From Christensenella sp. UBA1259 (lineage in GTDB: Bacteria; Bacillota; Clostridia; Christensenellales; Borkfalkiaceae), in contig DBVR01000052.1 of NCBI GenBank assembly GCA_002308755.1, positions 1 through 22,108 of the forward strand: 22,108 nucleotides of DNA. Reading direction: 5' to 3'. Shown piece by piece: positions 1 to 8,028 of this stretch. Under the pieces are notes generated by a model. The model ran no database searches. It was given only the letters and a program-made list of their open reading frames with translations, and was not told the origin of the DNA. The position numbers were made by a program, and so were the translations under genes. Position 1 is the first letter of the stretch, and the number at the start of each line of letters is the position of its first letter.

Positions 1-1317
1 CGCTTCGCCGCGGAAAACAGCGCGCCCGAAAATCCGATATCTACCGATAAAATCAAGATAACGGAACTTGCGGAACTCGTTTCCGCCGTCAACGGCATGG
101 AAAGAGATACTCTTAAATACATCTCGAACCTTTCTTCGGCAATCTCCGAAAAACAACGTATGGGTACGGAACTCAATATCGCAAGACGTATTCAGGAAGG
201 CTTGGTGCCGTCGATATTCCCCGCGTTTCCCGACCGTAAAGAATTCGACCTTTTCGCTTTGATGACTCCGGCAAAGGAAGTCGGCGGCGATTTCTATAAC
301 TTTTTCTTCACCGAAGAAAATAAACTCGCTTTCGTTATCGCCGACGTTTCGGGGAAAGGTGTTCCCGCCGCCCTGTTTATGATGGCTACCATGATTCTCG
401 TTAAAGAACACGCAGCGCTCGGCGGCACGCCCGCGGAAATACTCTATTTTTTAAACGACAGAATATGCGCCAACAACAAGGCTGAAATGTTCGTTACCAT
501 GTGGCTGGGTGTTATAGACCTTAAAACGGGCAGAATAACTGCCGCAAACGCCGGACACGACGACCCCGCCGTGTACAGAAAAGACGGCAGATTCGAAATA
601 GTCAAAAGCAAACATAATTTGGTCGTCGGCGCGATGGAAGGCGTTCCTTACAGAGATTTCGAGATACAGCTGAATAAGGGCGATAAGATATTTCTTTACA
701 CCGACGGCGTACCCGAGGCCACCGATATAAACCAAAAAATGTTCACGATAAACGGCATGATAAACGCCTTGAATAACGCCGCGGACGGTAGCCCCGAAGA
801 AGTGCTTGCATCCGTAAAAACGGACGTTGAAAACTTCGTCGGCGACGCGCCGCAATTCGACGACCTTACTATGCTGTGCATCGAATACAAAGGGTTCGGC
901 GAAGAAGACGGCGAAAAAAAGATAAAACTTCAAGCCACAGACGAAAACCTGCCGAAAGCAATAGATTTTATAACGCAATTTTTCGAAAAGTCGGGCGCTT
1001 CGCAAAAAACCGTGATGCAAATGCAACTCGTTGCGGAAGAAGTGTTCGTTAATATCGCGCATTACGCTTACGAAGACGGCGTCGGCGACGTGGAGATAAC
1101 AATGAAAAAAGAAGGCGAAAAAGCGATAGCGGTATTTACCGATAGCGGCAAACCTTACGATCCCCTCGTCGCCCCCGAACCCGACGTTACCCTGTCCGCC
1201 GAAGAAAGAAAGATAGGCGGGCTCGGCGTGTTTATGACAAAGAAAATGACGGACAATATCAGTTACCGTTACGAAGATGGGAAAAATATACTGACTTTGG
1301 AGAAAAAACTTGACTAA
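1..1317 (+). CDS. SpoIIE/PP2C-type phosphatase with C-terminal RsbW-like ATPase domain (5' end outside window)
   Basis: The frame is open from base 1, so the ATG at 97 is probably internal and the true start lies upstream; 438 residues are visible. The first residues are helical and could be the end of a HAMP or coiled-coil linker. A SpoIIE/PP2C phosphatase domain follows (about bases 160-890), with metal-site motifs VGGDFYN, ADVSGKGVPAALFM and QFDDLTM. The last 130 residues form a GHKL ATPase of the RsbW/SpoIIAB type: N-box EEVFVNIAHYAY, G1-like DSGKPYDPL and G2-like GGLGVFMTKKM. In this family the phosphatase dephosphorylates STAS anti-anti-sigma proteins and the ATPase rephosphorylates them or binds a sigma factor. 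A STAS protein is encoded two genes downstream, which fits partner switching. Domain calls are firm; the input signal is unknown because the N-terminus is missing. Confidence 0.93.
   Translation, partial: RFAAENSAPENPISTDKIKITELAELVSAVNGMERDTLKYISNLSSAISEKQRMGTELNIARRIQEGLVPSIFPAFPDRKEFDLFALMTPAKEVGGDFYNFFFTEENKLAFVIADVSGKGVPAALFMMATMILVKEHAALGGTPAEILYFLNDRICANNKAEMFVTMWLGVIDLKTGRITAANAGHDDPAVYRKDGRFEIVKSKHNLVVGAMEGVPYRDFEIQLNKGDKIFLYTDGVPEATDINQKMFTINGMINALNNAADGSPEEVLASVKTDVENFVGDAPQFDDLTMLCIEYKGFGEEDGEKKIKLQATDENLPKAIDFITQFFEKSGASQKTVMQMQLVAEEVFVNIAHYAYEDGVGDVEITMKKEGEKAIAVFTDSGKPYDPLVAPEPDVTLSAEERKIGGLGVFMTKKMTDNISYRYEDGKNILTLEKKLD
1299..1302 (+). promoter_or_regulatory. Ribosome binding site supporting a TTG start
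   Basis: GGAG lies inside the 3' end of the phosphatase gene, 7 nt before the TTG at 1310. It supports that non-ATG start, which overlaps the upstream stop by 8 bases and suggests translational coupling. Confidence 0.7.
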
Positions 1318-1870
1318 ATTAGACTCGGCGATAAAATTCGCCACCGATAAACATTCGGGACAAACGAGAAAACTCACCCTTACGCCCTACATCCTGCATC
1401 CCTTGGAGGCGGCAACCATCGCTGCGAGTTTAACGTCCGACGAAGACGTTATCTGCGCGGCGCTGCTCCACGACGCCATAGAAGACGCAAACGTCAAAGA
1501 AGACGAAATACGCGAACTTTTCGGCGACAAGGTGGCAAATCTCGTTGCCGCAGAGACCGAAAATAAACGGAAAGATATTCCGCCCGAGAACACTTGGAAA
1601 ACGAGAAAAGAAGAAACGCTGAAAGAATTGTCAGATACCAAAGACAAAAACGTAAAGATTTTATGGCTTTCGGATAAATTGTCGAATATGCGAAGTCTTT
1701 TTTCCGCGTATCTTAAAATCGGCGACGACGTCTGGAAATCTTTCCATACGCACGACAAAAAATTACACGAGTGGTATTACAGAAGCGTGGAAAAGGCGTT
1801 AAGCGCAGATCTCGGCGACACTTCGGCATTTAAAGAGTATCAAAGATTACTCGACTATATATTCGGATAA
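1310..1870 (+). CDS. Small HD-domain hydrolase, SpoT/Mesh1-like
   Basis: This 186-residue protein starts with TTG. It carries the metal-binding signature of RelA/SpoT hydrolase domains: YILHP (H30), LLHDAIED (H54-D55, E58-D59) and LSDKLSNM (D122), in the right order and spacing. There is no synthetase, TGS or ACT domain, so it is a stand-alone small hydrolase like Mesh1. That family removes the 3'-pyrophosphate of (p)ppGpp or related nucleotides using Mn2+. The real substrate here is not proven, because small HD proteins are diverse. It sits between a partner-switch phosphatase and a STAS-kinase gene, overlapping the first by 8 bases and ending 11 bases before the second. That placement suggests a stress or nutrient-signalling operon. 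Family call is good; ppGpp specificity is inference. Confidence 0.85.
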   Translation: MTKLDSAIKFATDKHSGQTRKLTLTPYILHPLEAATIAASLTSDEDVICAALLHDAIEDANVKEDEIRELFGDKVANLVAAETENKRKDIPPENTWKTRKEETLKELSDTKDKNVKILWLSDKLSNMRSLFSAYLKIGDDVWKSFHTHDKKLHEWYYRSVEKALSADLGDTSAFKEYQRLLDYIFG

Positions 1871-1881
1871 GGAGAACTTTT

Positions 1882-3051
1882 ATGGATTTCAAAATTGACG
1901 GAAACTCTGTAGTTATCTTCCTTAAAGGAAGAATCGACTCTCTCAACGCCGCCGCTACGGAAAACGAAATCTTTTCCGTATTGAACGGTAACGCAGATAA
2001 AAACCCCGTAATTGACGCGGACGGGCTTGAATACATTTCTTCCGCAGGATTAAGAATAGTCCTGCGCATAAAAAAAGCCTACCCTGCCGTGAAACTCGTA
2101 AACGTCAATTCCGACGTGTACGAAATTTTCGATATGACGGGATTTACGGAAATGATGGATATACAGAAAGCTTACCGCCGTATTTCCGTCGAAGGGTGTG
2201 AAGTGATAGGCAGAGGCGCAAACGGCAAAGTTTACAGAATAAACGACGACACCATAGTAAAGGTATATCTTAACCCTGACTGTCTGGAAGACATACGCCG
2301 CGAACGGGATCTCGCAAAAAAAGCCTTCGTACTCGGTATTCCCACCGCTATTTCCTACGACATAGCGAGAGTGGACGACAGTTACGGCACGGTGTTCGAA
2401 CTTCTCGACGCCAAGTCGCTGGCTAAACTCATAGACGAAAATCCGGACAAGATAAACTATTACGTCGATATGTACGTTGACCTTTTAAAGAAAATACACT
2501 CCACCGTCGTAAAAGACGGCGATATGCCCGATATGAGACAGGTGGCGATCAGCTGGGCGAACTTCGATAAAGATTATCTCCCGAAAGAAGCGGGCGAAAA
2601 ACTCGTGAAACTCGTCGAAGCCGTTCCGCAGGACAATCACATGATGCACGGCGATTACCACGTCAAAAACGTTATGGTGCAGTCGGGCGAAGCATTGCTT
2701 ATCGATATGGACACTCTTTGCGTGGGCAATCCTATTTTCGAACTCGGCTCTATGTTCAATGCGTATAAGGGATTTTCCGTACTCGACAAAACGGTTTCGA
2801 AAGCGTTTCTCGGAATAGATAACGACGTAGCGGTGAAAGTATGGGAAAAATCGCTTGAAAAATACGTCGGCGGCAACGAAGAAAAGATCGCCGAAGCCGA
2901 AAAGAAAGCGAAGATCGTGGGATATATGCGACTCTTACGCCGCAGTATCCGCCGCAGCGGCAGTGGCGGCGAAGATTTGACGAAATATATCGAATTTTAC
3001 AAAAAGGAACTTACCGAACTCGTTTCTTCCGTCGATTCACTCCTTATCTGA
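1882..3051 (+). CDS. STAS domain fused to aminoglycoside-phosphotransferase-like kinase
   Basis: The protein has 389 residues. Residues 1 to about 97 are a STAS (anti-anti-sigma) domain with the phosphorylation-site motif YISSAGLRIV (S53/S54), as in SpoIIAA and RsbV. Residues about 102-389 are an APH/choline-kinase-like domain: glycine-rich loop IGRGANGKVY (109-118), putative ATP lysine in IVKVY (K127), catalytic loop HGDYHVKN (D258, N263) and metal motif IDMD (D275, D277). All key kinase residues look intact, so it should be active. GGAG 7 nt upstream supports the ATG. The substrate is unknown; it could be a small molecule, or a protein in the same switch. The upstream gene supplies a matching PP2C phosphatase and ATPase, so the STAS serine is probably controlled by that protein. 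The gene ends 25 bases before the terminator hairpin. Confidence 0.9.
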   Translation: MDFKIDGNSVVIFLKGRIDSLNAAATENEIFSVLNGNADKNPVIDADGLEYISSAGLRIVLRIKKAYPAVKLVNVNSDVYEIFDMTGFTEMMDIQKAYRRISVEGCEVIGRGANGKVYRINDDTIVKVYLNPDCLEDIRRERDLAKKAFVLGIPTAISYDIARVDDSYGTVFELLDAKSLAKLIDENPDKINYYVDMYVDLLKKIHSTVVKDGDMPDMRQVAISWANFDKDYLPKEAGEKLVKLVEAVPQDNHMMHGDYHVKNVMVQSGEALLIDMDTLCVGNPIFELGSMFNAYKGFSVLDKTVSKAFLGIDNDVAVKVWEKSLEKYVGGNEEKIAEAEKKAKIVGYMRLLRRSIRRSGSGGEDLTKYIEFYKKELTELVSSVDSLLI

Positions 3052-3075
3052 AGCCGCTTTATTAAAAATTACAAT

Positions 3076-3116
3076 CCCCTTGCGGAGAACAACTCCGCAA
3101 GGGGACTTTTTGTTTT
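3076..3116 (+). terminator. Rho-independent terminator, probably bidirectional
   Basis: A perfect 12-bp stem (3076-3087 paired with 3093-3104, about two-thirds GC) encloses a 5-nt loop and is followed by TTTTTGTTTT. It closes the plus-strand signalling operon. On the minus strand the same hairpin is followed by an AT-rich tail containing TTTTT, 54 bases past the stop of the exporter gene. It may therefore end the large minus-strand operon too. No other hairpin is visible in this intergenic region. Confidence 0.9.
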
Positions 3117-3157
3117 CGGCATAGCGTTATCAATTAAAATCGCATATCGCCCGATTT

Positions 3158-4078
3158 TTATAACATAATCAGTATTACGCCGCTTACGGCAAGTAAAAGT
3201 TGAGTAACCTTTATAACCGTTATTTTTTCGCCGAAAATAAGCCCGAAAAACACCGACATAAAAATGCATCCGCCCGTTATGATCGCCGCTTTTATTCCGG
3301 CATCGACGTAAAGCGAGGTATATGCGCTTATAAACTGCGCCAGACCGCTTACCGCCGCATATCCTATAACCACTCCTATCGTGATTATCCAGCTTTTTAT
3401 CACCCGATTTTTCTCTAAAACGGCGGCGGGTTGTTCTGCGTTGCCGTTATTTTTTCTCTTACCGACGCAGGTTACAATGACAAAAATTACGCCCGATATT
3501 ACGAATTTACAGGTAAAAGACAAAAGTAAAAAACCCGAAGTATTTAAAGTGTCCGACGTTGACCTTTGGTGAAAATGCGTCAATATGTGGGCAAATCCGT
3601 TCGCCAAAAAGATCACCATACAACATATTATAAGTATTGCGTTCGCTTTCTTGTCTTTGTCTTTTTCCACCCCTATAAATAAAGAAAGCGCAATCAAAAT
3701 CACGGCGACAACCTTAAAAACCGTTAAACTTTCTCCGATGAAAAGCCCGTAAAAAAACGGTAAAATCACTCCGCCAAGCATCAAAAATAAAGTATATACC
3801 GATAAATTTGCCCTTTCCAACACTTTCATGCCGAAGACAGTGGCGGTTATGCCGTTTATTGCATACAATAGTGCTATTATGAAAGAAAAAAGCGTAAACC
3901 CGAACTTAAAATCGTTGAGTATTAAATAAAACAGTATAAAAAAAACCGACGATAATACTATTTGCAGTATCGAGGAAGAAAAATGCGCTCCCCTTTCCCT
4001 TTGATAACATTTTGTAAATACAAACTGTACGGAAAAAAGAAACACCGAAAATATAAGCATCAAGTAGTATTTATTCAT
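3158..4078 (-). CDS. EamA-type drug/metabolite transporter (DMT superfamily)
   Basis: This 306-residue protein is very hydrophobic, with about ten predicted membrane helices in two repeats separated by a charged stretch (around GKRKNNGN). Each half ends with the DMT hallmark of a small-residue helix followed by FGLIFGEK or YGLFIGES. These features fit the 10-TMS EamA family of the cytoplasmic membrane. The start codon overlaps the end of the upstream activase gene by 8 bases, so the two are probably co-translated. It is the last gene of the long minus-strand operon. EamA proteins commonly export metabolites or amino acids, so it may expel an end product of the radical pathway, or import an intermediate. 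The substrate cannot be read from the sequence. Confidence 0.88.
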   Translation of the reverse strand: MNKYYLMLIFSVFLFSVQFVFTKCYQRERGAHFSSSILQIVLSSVFFILFYLILNDFKFGFTLFSFIIALLYAINGITATVFGMKVLERANLSVYTLFLMLGGVILPFFYGLFIGESLTVFKVVAVILIALSLFIGVEKDKDKKANAILIICCMVIFLANGFAHILTHFHQRSTSDTLNTSGFLLLSFTCKFVISGVIFVIVTCVGKRKNNGNAEQPAAVLEKNRVIKSWIITIGVVIGYAAVSGLAQFISAYTSLYVDAGIKAAIITGGCIFMSVFFGLIFGEKITVIKVTQLLLAVSGVILIML

Positions 4079-4829
4079 TGTTTTCCGATTTGTAATTTAA
4101 AGCGCTGCGTTTGTCTTTCCCGTATTGGTGGTAGACAAGAAATTCCACCTTTAACGCTCTTTCTGCACAATAAGACTTTATCTTCTCAAGTTCTTCCCCG
4201 TCGTTGAAGTCCGGTATAACGGGAACTCTTACGATTATGTTCTTATCGGTATTTATCAGTCGATCGAGATTCTTTAAAATCAGGGTATTGTCGCACCCCG
4301 TACCGTTTTTGTGAAGATTTTTGTCTATGCATTTTACGTCATACAGAAAAACGTCCGAGTACGGCAATATACGTTCAAAATTTTCATAGGGCACGTTTCC
4401 CGCGGTGTCAACGGCAACGCTGATGCCGTTTTCTTTACAACGCTTTGCAAGCTCGCTTATAAAACCGATCTGCAACATGCATTCTCCGCCGGAAAACGTT
4501 ACTCCGCCGCCGGTCGCAGAATAGTAGTCTTTATCGCGTATGATTATATCAAACAGTTCTTCGACGGTATATTCCCTGCCGTAAACCTTCCTTGCCTGCG
4601 AAGGACAATAAAACGCAAGTTCTTCAAAACTTTTACCCTTGTGCTTTCCGCATGCCCCGCAATTCGTACATTTATGCCTGAAAAAGGCGTATTGTTTTTT
4701 TGGGGATATACCTTCCGGATTATGACACCAGAAGCAGTTAAGATTACACCCCTTGAAAAATACCGTCGTCCTTATACCGGGTCCGTCGTTAAGCGAACAT
4801 CTTTTTATGTCGAAAACCGTTGCAATCAT
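4071..4829 (-). CDS. Radical SAM glycyl-radical-enzyme activase with a single extra Fe-S cluster (activase 3)
   Basis: The protein has 252 residues. The radical SAM motif CNLNCFWC (C28, C32, C35) follows the activase signature DGPGIRTTVFFKGC. The SAM-binding FSGGE motif is present. Between them lies a shortened ferredoxin insert with one cysteine set only: C54, C57, C60 and C75 (the last as CP). The other two activases here carry two full sets. Such enzymes cleave S-adenosylmethionine to put the glycyl radical on a partner GRE. The likely partner is GRE-C, from which it is separated only by the aldo/keto reductase gene; it starts 1 base after that gene's stop. No strong Shine-Dalgarno sequence is seen, suggesting coupling. 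Family call is firm; partner assignment is inferred from gene order. Confidence 0.92.
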   Translation of the reverse strand: MIATVFDIKRCSLNDGPGIRTTVFFKGCNLNCFWCHNPEGISPKKQYAFFRHKCTNCGACGKHKGKSFEELAFYCPSQARKVYGREYTVEELFDIIIRDKDYYSATGGGVTFSGGECMLQIGFISELAKRCKENGISVAVDTAGNVPYENFERILPYSDVFLYDVKCIDKNLHKNGTGCDNTLILKNLDRLINTDKNIIVRVPVIPDFNDGEELEKIKSYCAERALKVEFLVYHQYGKDKRSALNYKSENNE

Positions 4830-4830
4830 A

Positions 4831-5766
4831 TTACTCTATACTATTTAAAATTTCCAGTTCTTCCGTTGAAAGTTCGATTTCCGTCGCACGAAGGTTTTCG
4901 ATAAGATGGTTTGCCCTTGCGGAAAAAAGCGGAATAATCACGGGATAGTCTTTAAGCTTGCGTAAGTTTATCAGCCAACATAAAACCATTGCGCTTACGC
5001 TTAACCCCTTGTCCGCCGCCATGTCTTTAATTGCTTCATATCTTTTGCCTAATTCATACTCGCTCGGCATACGGGAAAGATTGTCGTAGCCACCTTTGCA
5101 TAAACAGGCGTACGCAACAAGCGGAATATCTTTCGTTTCAAGGAAACGTAGTCTTTCCCGATTTGCGGATTCGTTAAAAGTATATTTTGGCAAAACTCCG
5201 AATTTCGGGTATAGATAAGTAAATTTCTGCTGGACTACCGTGTAGGGCGTCCACCCTCTTTCCTTTGCGATCATATTCGATTCCGCTATGCGCCAAGTAT
5301 CGAAATTGCTTGCGCCGATTTTAAGCACCTTGCCTTTCTTTACGAGGGAGTCAAACGCTTCCAACGTTTCTTCTATGGGCGTATTCACGTCGTCGGTGTG
5401 CGCATAATAAAGGTCAACATGATCCGTGCGAAGTTTTTTAAGACTTTGGTCTATCCAGTACTCTATCTGTTCTTTTTTCAGCCCCGCGCCTTCGCCGTGT
5501 CTGTCGAAACCCACTTTCGTGGCAAGCACTACGTCCTTCCGCTTGCCGCCAGATCTAAACCACTCTCCGAGTAACGTCTCGCTTTCGTCGCCCGTGCCTT
5601 GCCAGTGTGCGTAGTTGTTGGACGTGTCGATAAAATTGCCGCCGAAATCAAGATATGCGTCCAGAACCTTAAACGCTTCGCTTTTGGATACCGACGTGCC
5701 GAAATTCATAGCGCCAAGCGCTACTTGCGAAACGGATAATCCGTTTGAAAGTCCGATCTTTTCCAT
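4831..5766 (-). CDS. Aldo/keto reductase
   Basis: This 311-residue protein has the length and motifs of an AKR TIM barrel. The catalytic tetrad reads D47 (FIDTSNNY), Y52, K84 (LATKVGF) and H123 (YYAHTDD). It should use NAD(P)H to reduce a carbonyl, or run the reverse oxidation. It is placed between GRE-C (gap 5 bases) and activase 3 (gap 1 base). No clear ribosome binding site precedes the ATG, so translation probably depends on the upstream gene. Insertion between a GRE and its activase suggests a pathway step tied to that GRE: it might make the polyol substrate, or reduce the aldehyde that a dehydratase-type GRE releases. The substrate is unknown. The family includes sugar- and aldehyde-reducing members. 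Confidence 0.93.
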   Translation of the reverse strand: MEKIGLSNGLSVSQVALGAMNFGTSVSKSEAFKVLDAYLDFGGNFIDTSNNYAHWQGTGDESETLLGEWFRSGGKRKDVVLATKVGFDRHGEGAGLKKEQIEYWIDQSLKKLRTDHVDLYYAHTDDVNTPIEETLEAFDSLVKKGKVLKIGASNFDTWRIAESNMIAKERGWTPYTVVQQKFTYLYPKFGVLPKYTFNESANRERLRFLETKDIPLVAYACLCKGGYDNLSRMPSEYELGKRYEAIKDMAADKGLSVSAMVLCWLINLRKLKDYPVIIPLFSARANHLIENLRATEIELSTEELEILNSIE

Positions 5767-5771
5767 AGTGT

Positions 5772-7994
5772 TTACTTAAATCTCTCTATAATATCGTTTT
5801 GCAGTCTTTCGCACATGTCAACAAAAATCCCGCTGTATCCCGTAACCCGCACCCTTAAATCGCGATGCCTTTCCGGATGTGCCTTTGCGTCCAACAACTC
5901 TTCTATGCTGGTAACGCTTATCTGTGCGTGGAGTCCGCCCCTGTTAAAATACGTCGCCAGAATCGCGCCGAATATTCTCTGACCTTCTTCGCCGGAATAT
6001 TCTTTGCCGTCAACGTCAAGATTAAGCGCTCCCGACACGAAAGCGTCGGAGGGTATATTAAGCATGGAATTAAGCATACCCGTAAGCCCGTTTACGCACA
6101 CGCCGTTGGTCGGGCGCGAGTTCTGCGAGAACGCACTTCCCTTCCTTCTTCCGTCCGGAGTCGCCCCGAACAATTCGCCCCATTTCAAATGATAGGTATC
6201 GCTTTGAATATTCGGCATTAAAAAGAGTTTTTCTCTTTCGAAATACGGTCTGCTTCTCTCTATTGTAAGTTCGCTTGCTTTTTCGGCAAGCATCTTTGCG
6301 TGTTTGTTGGAAAGCGGCGTATCCATACCGTATTTCTCGGCGTTCCTGCAAAGCCCGAGAATATCTTCGTATCCGTTAAAGTCGGCTTTTACAGCATCGC
6401 AAAGTTGTTTAAGCGTTATTTTCTTTTCGATAAAAACAAGTTGGTCTATCGCTGTAAAACTGTCAACGACCGTACCGAACATCCAAAACGACTGGTTTTC
6501 GAAATGGTATTTTGCCGACGCCGAAAAACACTGCGCCGTTTCAAGCGAACATTTCGTAAAACAATCCGTGAAAGAAAGTACGCGGGACGGTTTGCGTTTG
6601 CGGACTTCAAGTTCTTTCGACAGATACGCAAGCTTTCTGTCCATAAAATCCGACATTGTTCGGAAAAACTCATTGTAAAAATCCTCGATGTCGGCATTTT
6701 CTTTAAGACAAAGTTTTTCTAATATCTCCACAACGTCCTGCGCCCAGGAAAACGGCAGATTGCCGCGCATATACGGCACGTAAAGCTGTTTTCTCTCTTC
6801 TTCGTCCTTTATGGCGTTGAAGTGAAAAGAATGCGGACTTCCGTGCATCCAGGCGCCGTTATCGCCCGTAGAACACCAGTTGCAACCGAAATGGGCATAT
6901 TCCGAACTCTCTTCGTCGGTAAGCCCTATCCTTTTAAGCGTACTCGAAACGTTTCCGTCGTTATAAAACATCAGAGAAGAACTCTTTAACGCTTTACCTA
7001 CCAACGTTTTCCAGAGAGACGGATAATTTTTGTCCATATCTTTTACGTAACGGACTACGACGACGGGATTTTTAAATGCGGGAACGATACACTCCGCAAA
7101 AAGTCGGGTGAGATCGTTTATGCAAACGTTACCCTTTCCGTCGCTGCCCGCAAGCAAAAGGTATTGCGGCGCGTCAAAATTGCATATCCGCAAAAAAGTG
7201 GTGGAATTCGTACTATCCCCAACCTGATGTTCGCCTCTGCCCATTATAAGATTGTGTTTGGCGTAATAATCGGTTATGTATTCTTTTGCTTTTTCTTCCG
7301 TCAGGACGCCTTTTTTGATGTCGTCGACGTAAAAAGAGTAAAGTATCTTATCAAGTCTGCCTACGGTCAGCGTGGGATTTTCCGCGATATACGCACAGTC
7401 AATCAGAGTGATTATCCATAGAAGTTGCAATGCGCTCGCAAAACTGTTCGGTTTTCCGTTGGCGACCGTATTAAGGTTTTCCGCAAGCGCGTTAAGTCCT
7501 TTTTCTTTCGCCGCCGCGGAATAACGCAGCGTGTAATCTATTATCGCCTTATAAATCTCGCTTAGTGCCGTCAGAAAAACTTTCTTGTCCTCATCTTCCG
7601 ACGAAAGGATAGCCCTATCCGCTTTTTCTTTAAGTCCCGTAAGCCCGTATTCAAGCACGGTTTCCCATGAAAAAGTACAGTGCCCCGACGGTATAAAAAC
7701 TTTTCCCGTAGTGTAGTCGGGACTTGTTATGAACTGCTGAAATATTTTTTCTTCTTCGTCGGTAAGAACCCTGTCAACACACCTGCCGGCGATAAGGTCG
7801 AAATCTTCCACGGGAGTCGATACTTTTGAAAGCAAAATCGACAACATCCTTGAAAACCGCAAAGGCTGCGGCAGATCTTTAAACAGAGACTTTATTTCGT
7901 TAAGTATTAAAATTCTTTCGACGGACGTTGCCAAAAGAGGCTTGTTTTCAAGAGTGTATTTCGCCTCAAAAACATTTTCCGATATATTACTCAT
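5772..7994 (-). CDS. Glycyl radical enzyme C, unusual active-site loop (function unknown)
   Basis: This 740-residue protein of the pyruvate formate-lyase superfamily has the PFL-like domain through most of its length and a glycine-radical domain at the C-terminus. The radical loop is RVRVTGYSG, with G719 as the likely radical site. ATPDGRRKG at 611-619 is the usual family segment before it. The thiyl-radical cysteine is most likely C371 in AHFGCNWCSTG. Dehydratase-type GREs usually have GCxE here, and PFL has CC. This protein has W373 where the general-base glutamate would be, and a second cysteine at C374. It therefore fits neither textbook class, and its reaction is unclear. The start is supported weakly by AGGG before the ATG. 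It follows activase 2 by 34 bases; its own activase is probably the 252-residue one downstream. Confidence 0.92.
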   Translation of the reverse strand: MSNISENVFEAKYTLENKPLLATSVERILILNEIKSLFKDLPQPLRFSRMLSILLSKVSTPVEDFDLIAGRCVDRVLTDEEEKIFQQFITSPDYTTGKVFIPSGHCTFSWETVLEYGLTGLKEKADRAILSSEDEDKKVFLTALSEIYKAIIDYTLRYSAAAKEKGLNALAENLNTVANGKPNSFASALQLLWIITLIDCAYIAENPTLTVGRLDKILYSFYVDDIKKGVLTEEKAKEYITDYYAKHNLIMGRGEHQVGDSTNSTTFLRICNFDAPQYLLLAGSDGKGNVCINDLTRLFAECIVPAFKNPVVVVRYVKDMDKNYPSLWKTLVGKALKSSSLMFYNDGNVSSTLKRIGLTDEESSEYAHFGCNWCSTGDNGAWMHGSPHSFHFNAIKDEEERKQLYVPYMRGNLPFSWAQDVVEILEKLCLKENADIEDFYNEFFRTMSDFMDRKLAYLSKELEVRKRKPSRVLSFTDCFTKCSLETAQCFSASAKYHFENQSFWMFGTVVDSFTAIDQLVFIEKKITLKQLCDAVKADFNGYEDILGLCRNAEKYGMDTPLSNKHAKMLAEKASELTIERSRPYFEREKLFLMPNIQSDTYHLKWGELFGATPDGRRKGSAFSQNSRPTNGVCVNGLTGMLNSMLNIPSDAFVSGALNLDVDGKEYSGEEGQRIFGAILATYFNRGGLHAQISVTSIEELLDAKAHPERHRDLRVRVTGYSGIFVDMCERLQNDIIERFK

Positions 7995-8028
7995 ATCTCT
8001 ACCCTAATTGCTTACTGCCCTCGTCGTG

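Noticed and set aside
451..1377. Long minus-strand open frame (308 codons) opposite the phosphatase gene
   Set aside because: The plus-strand frame has clear PP2C and GHKL motifs. The antisense translation is rich in F, Y, V and H, shows no domain, and is a codon-bias shadow.
5865..6722. Several plus-strand frames of 60-140 codons inside GRE-C
   Set aside because: They are antisense to a well-supported GRE, have no ribosome binding sites or recognisable motifs, and resemble the shadows seen opposite other genes.
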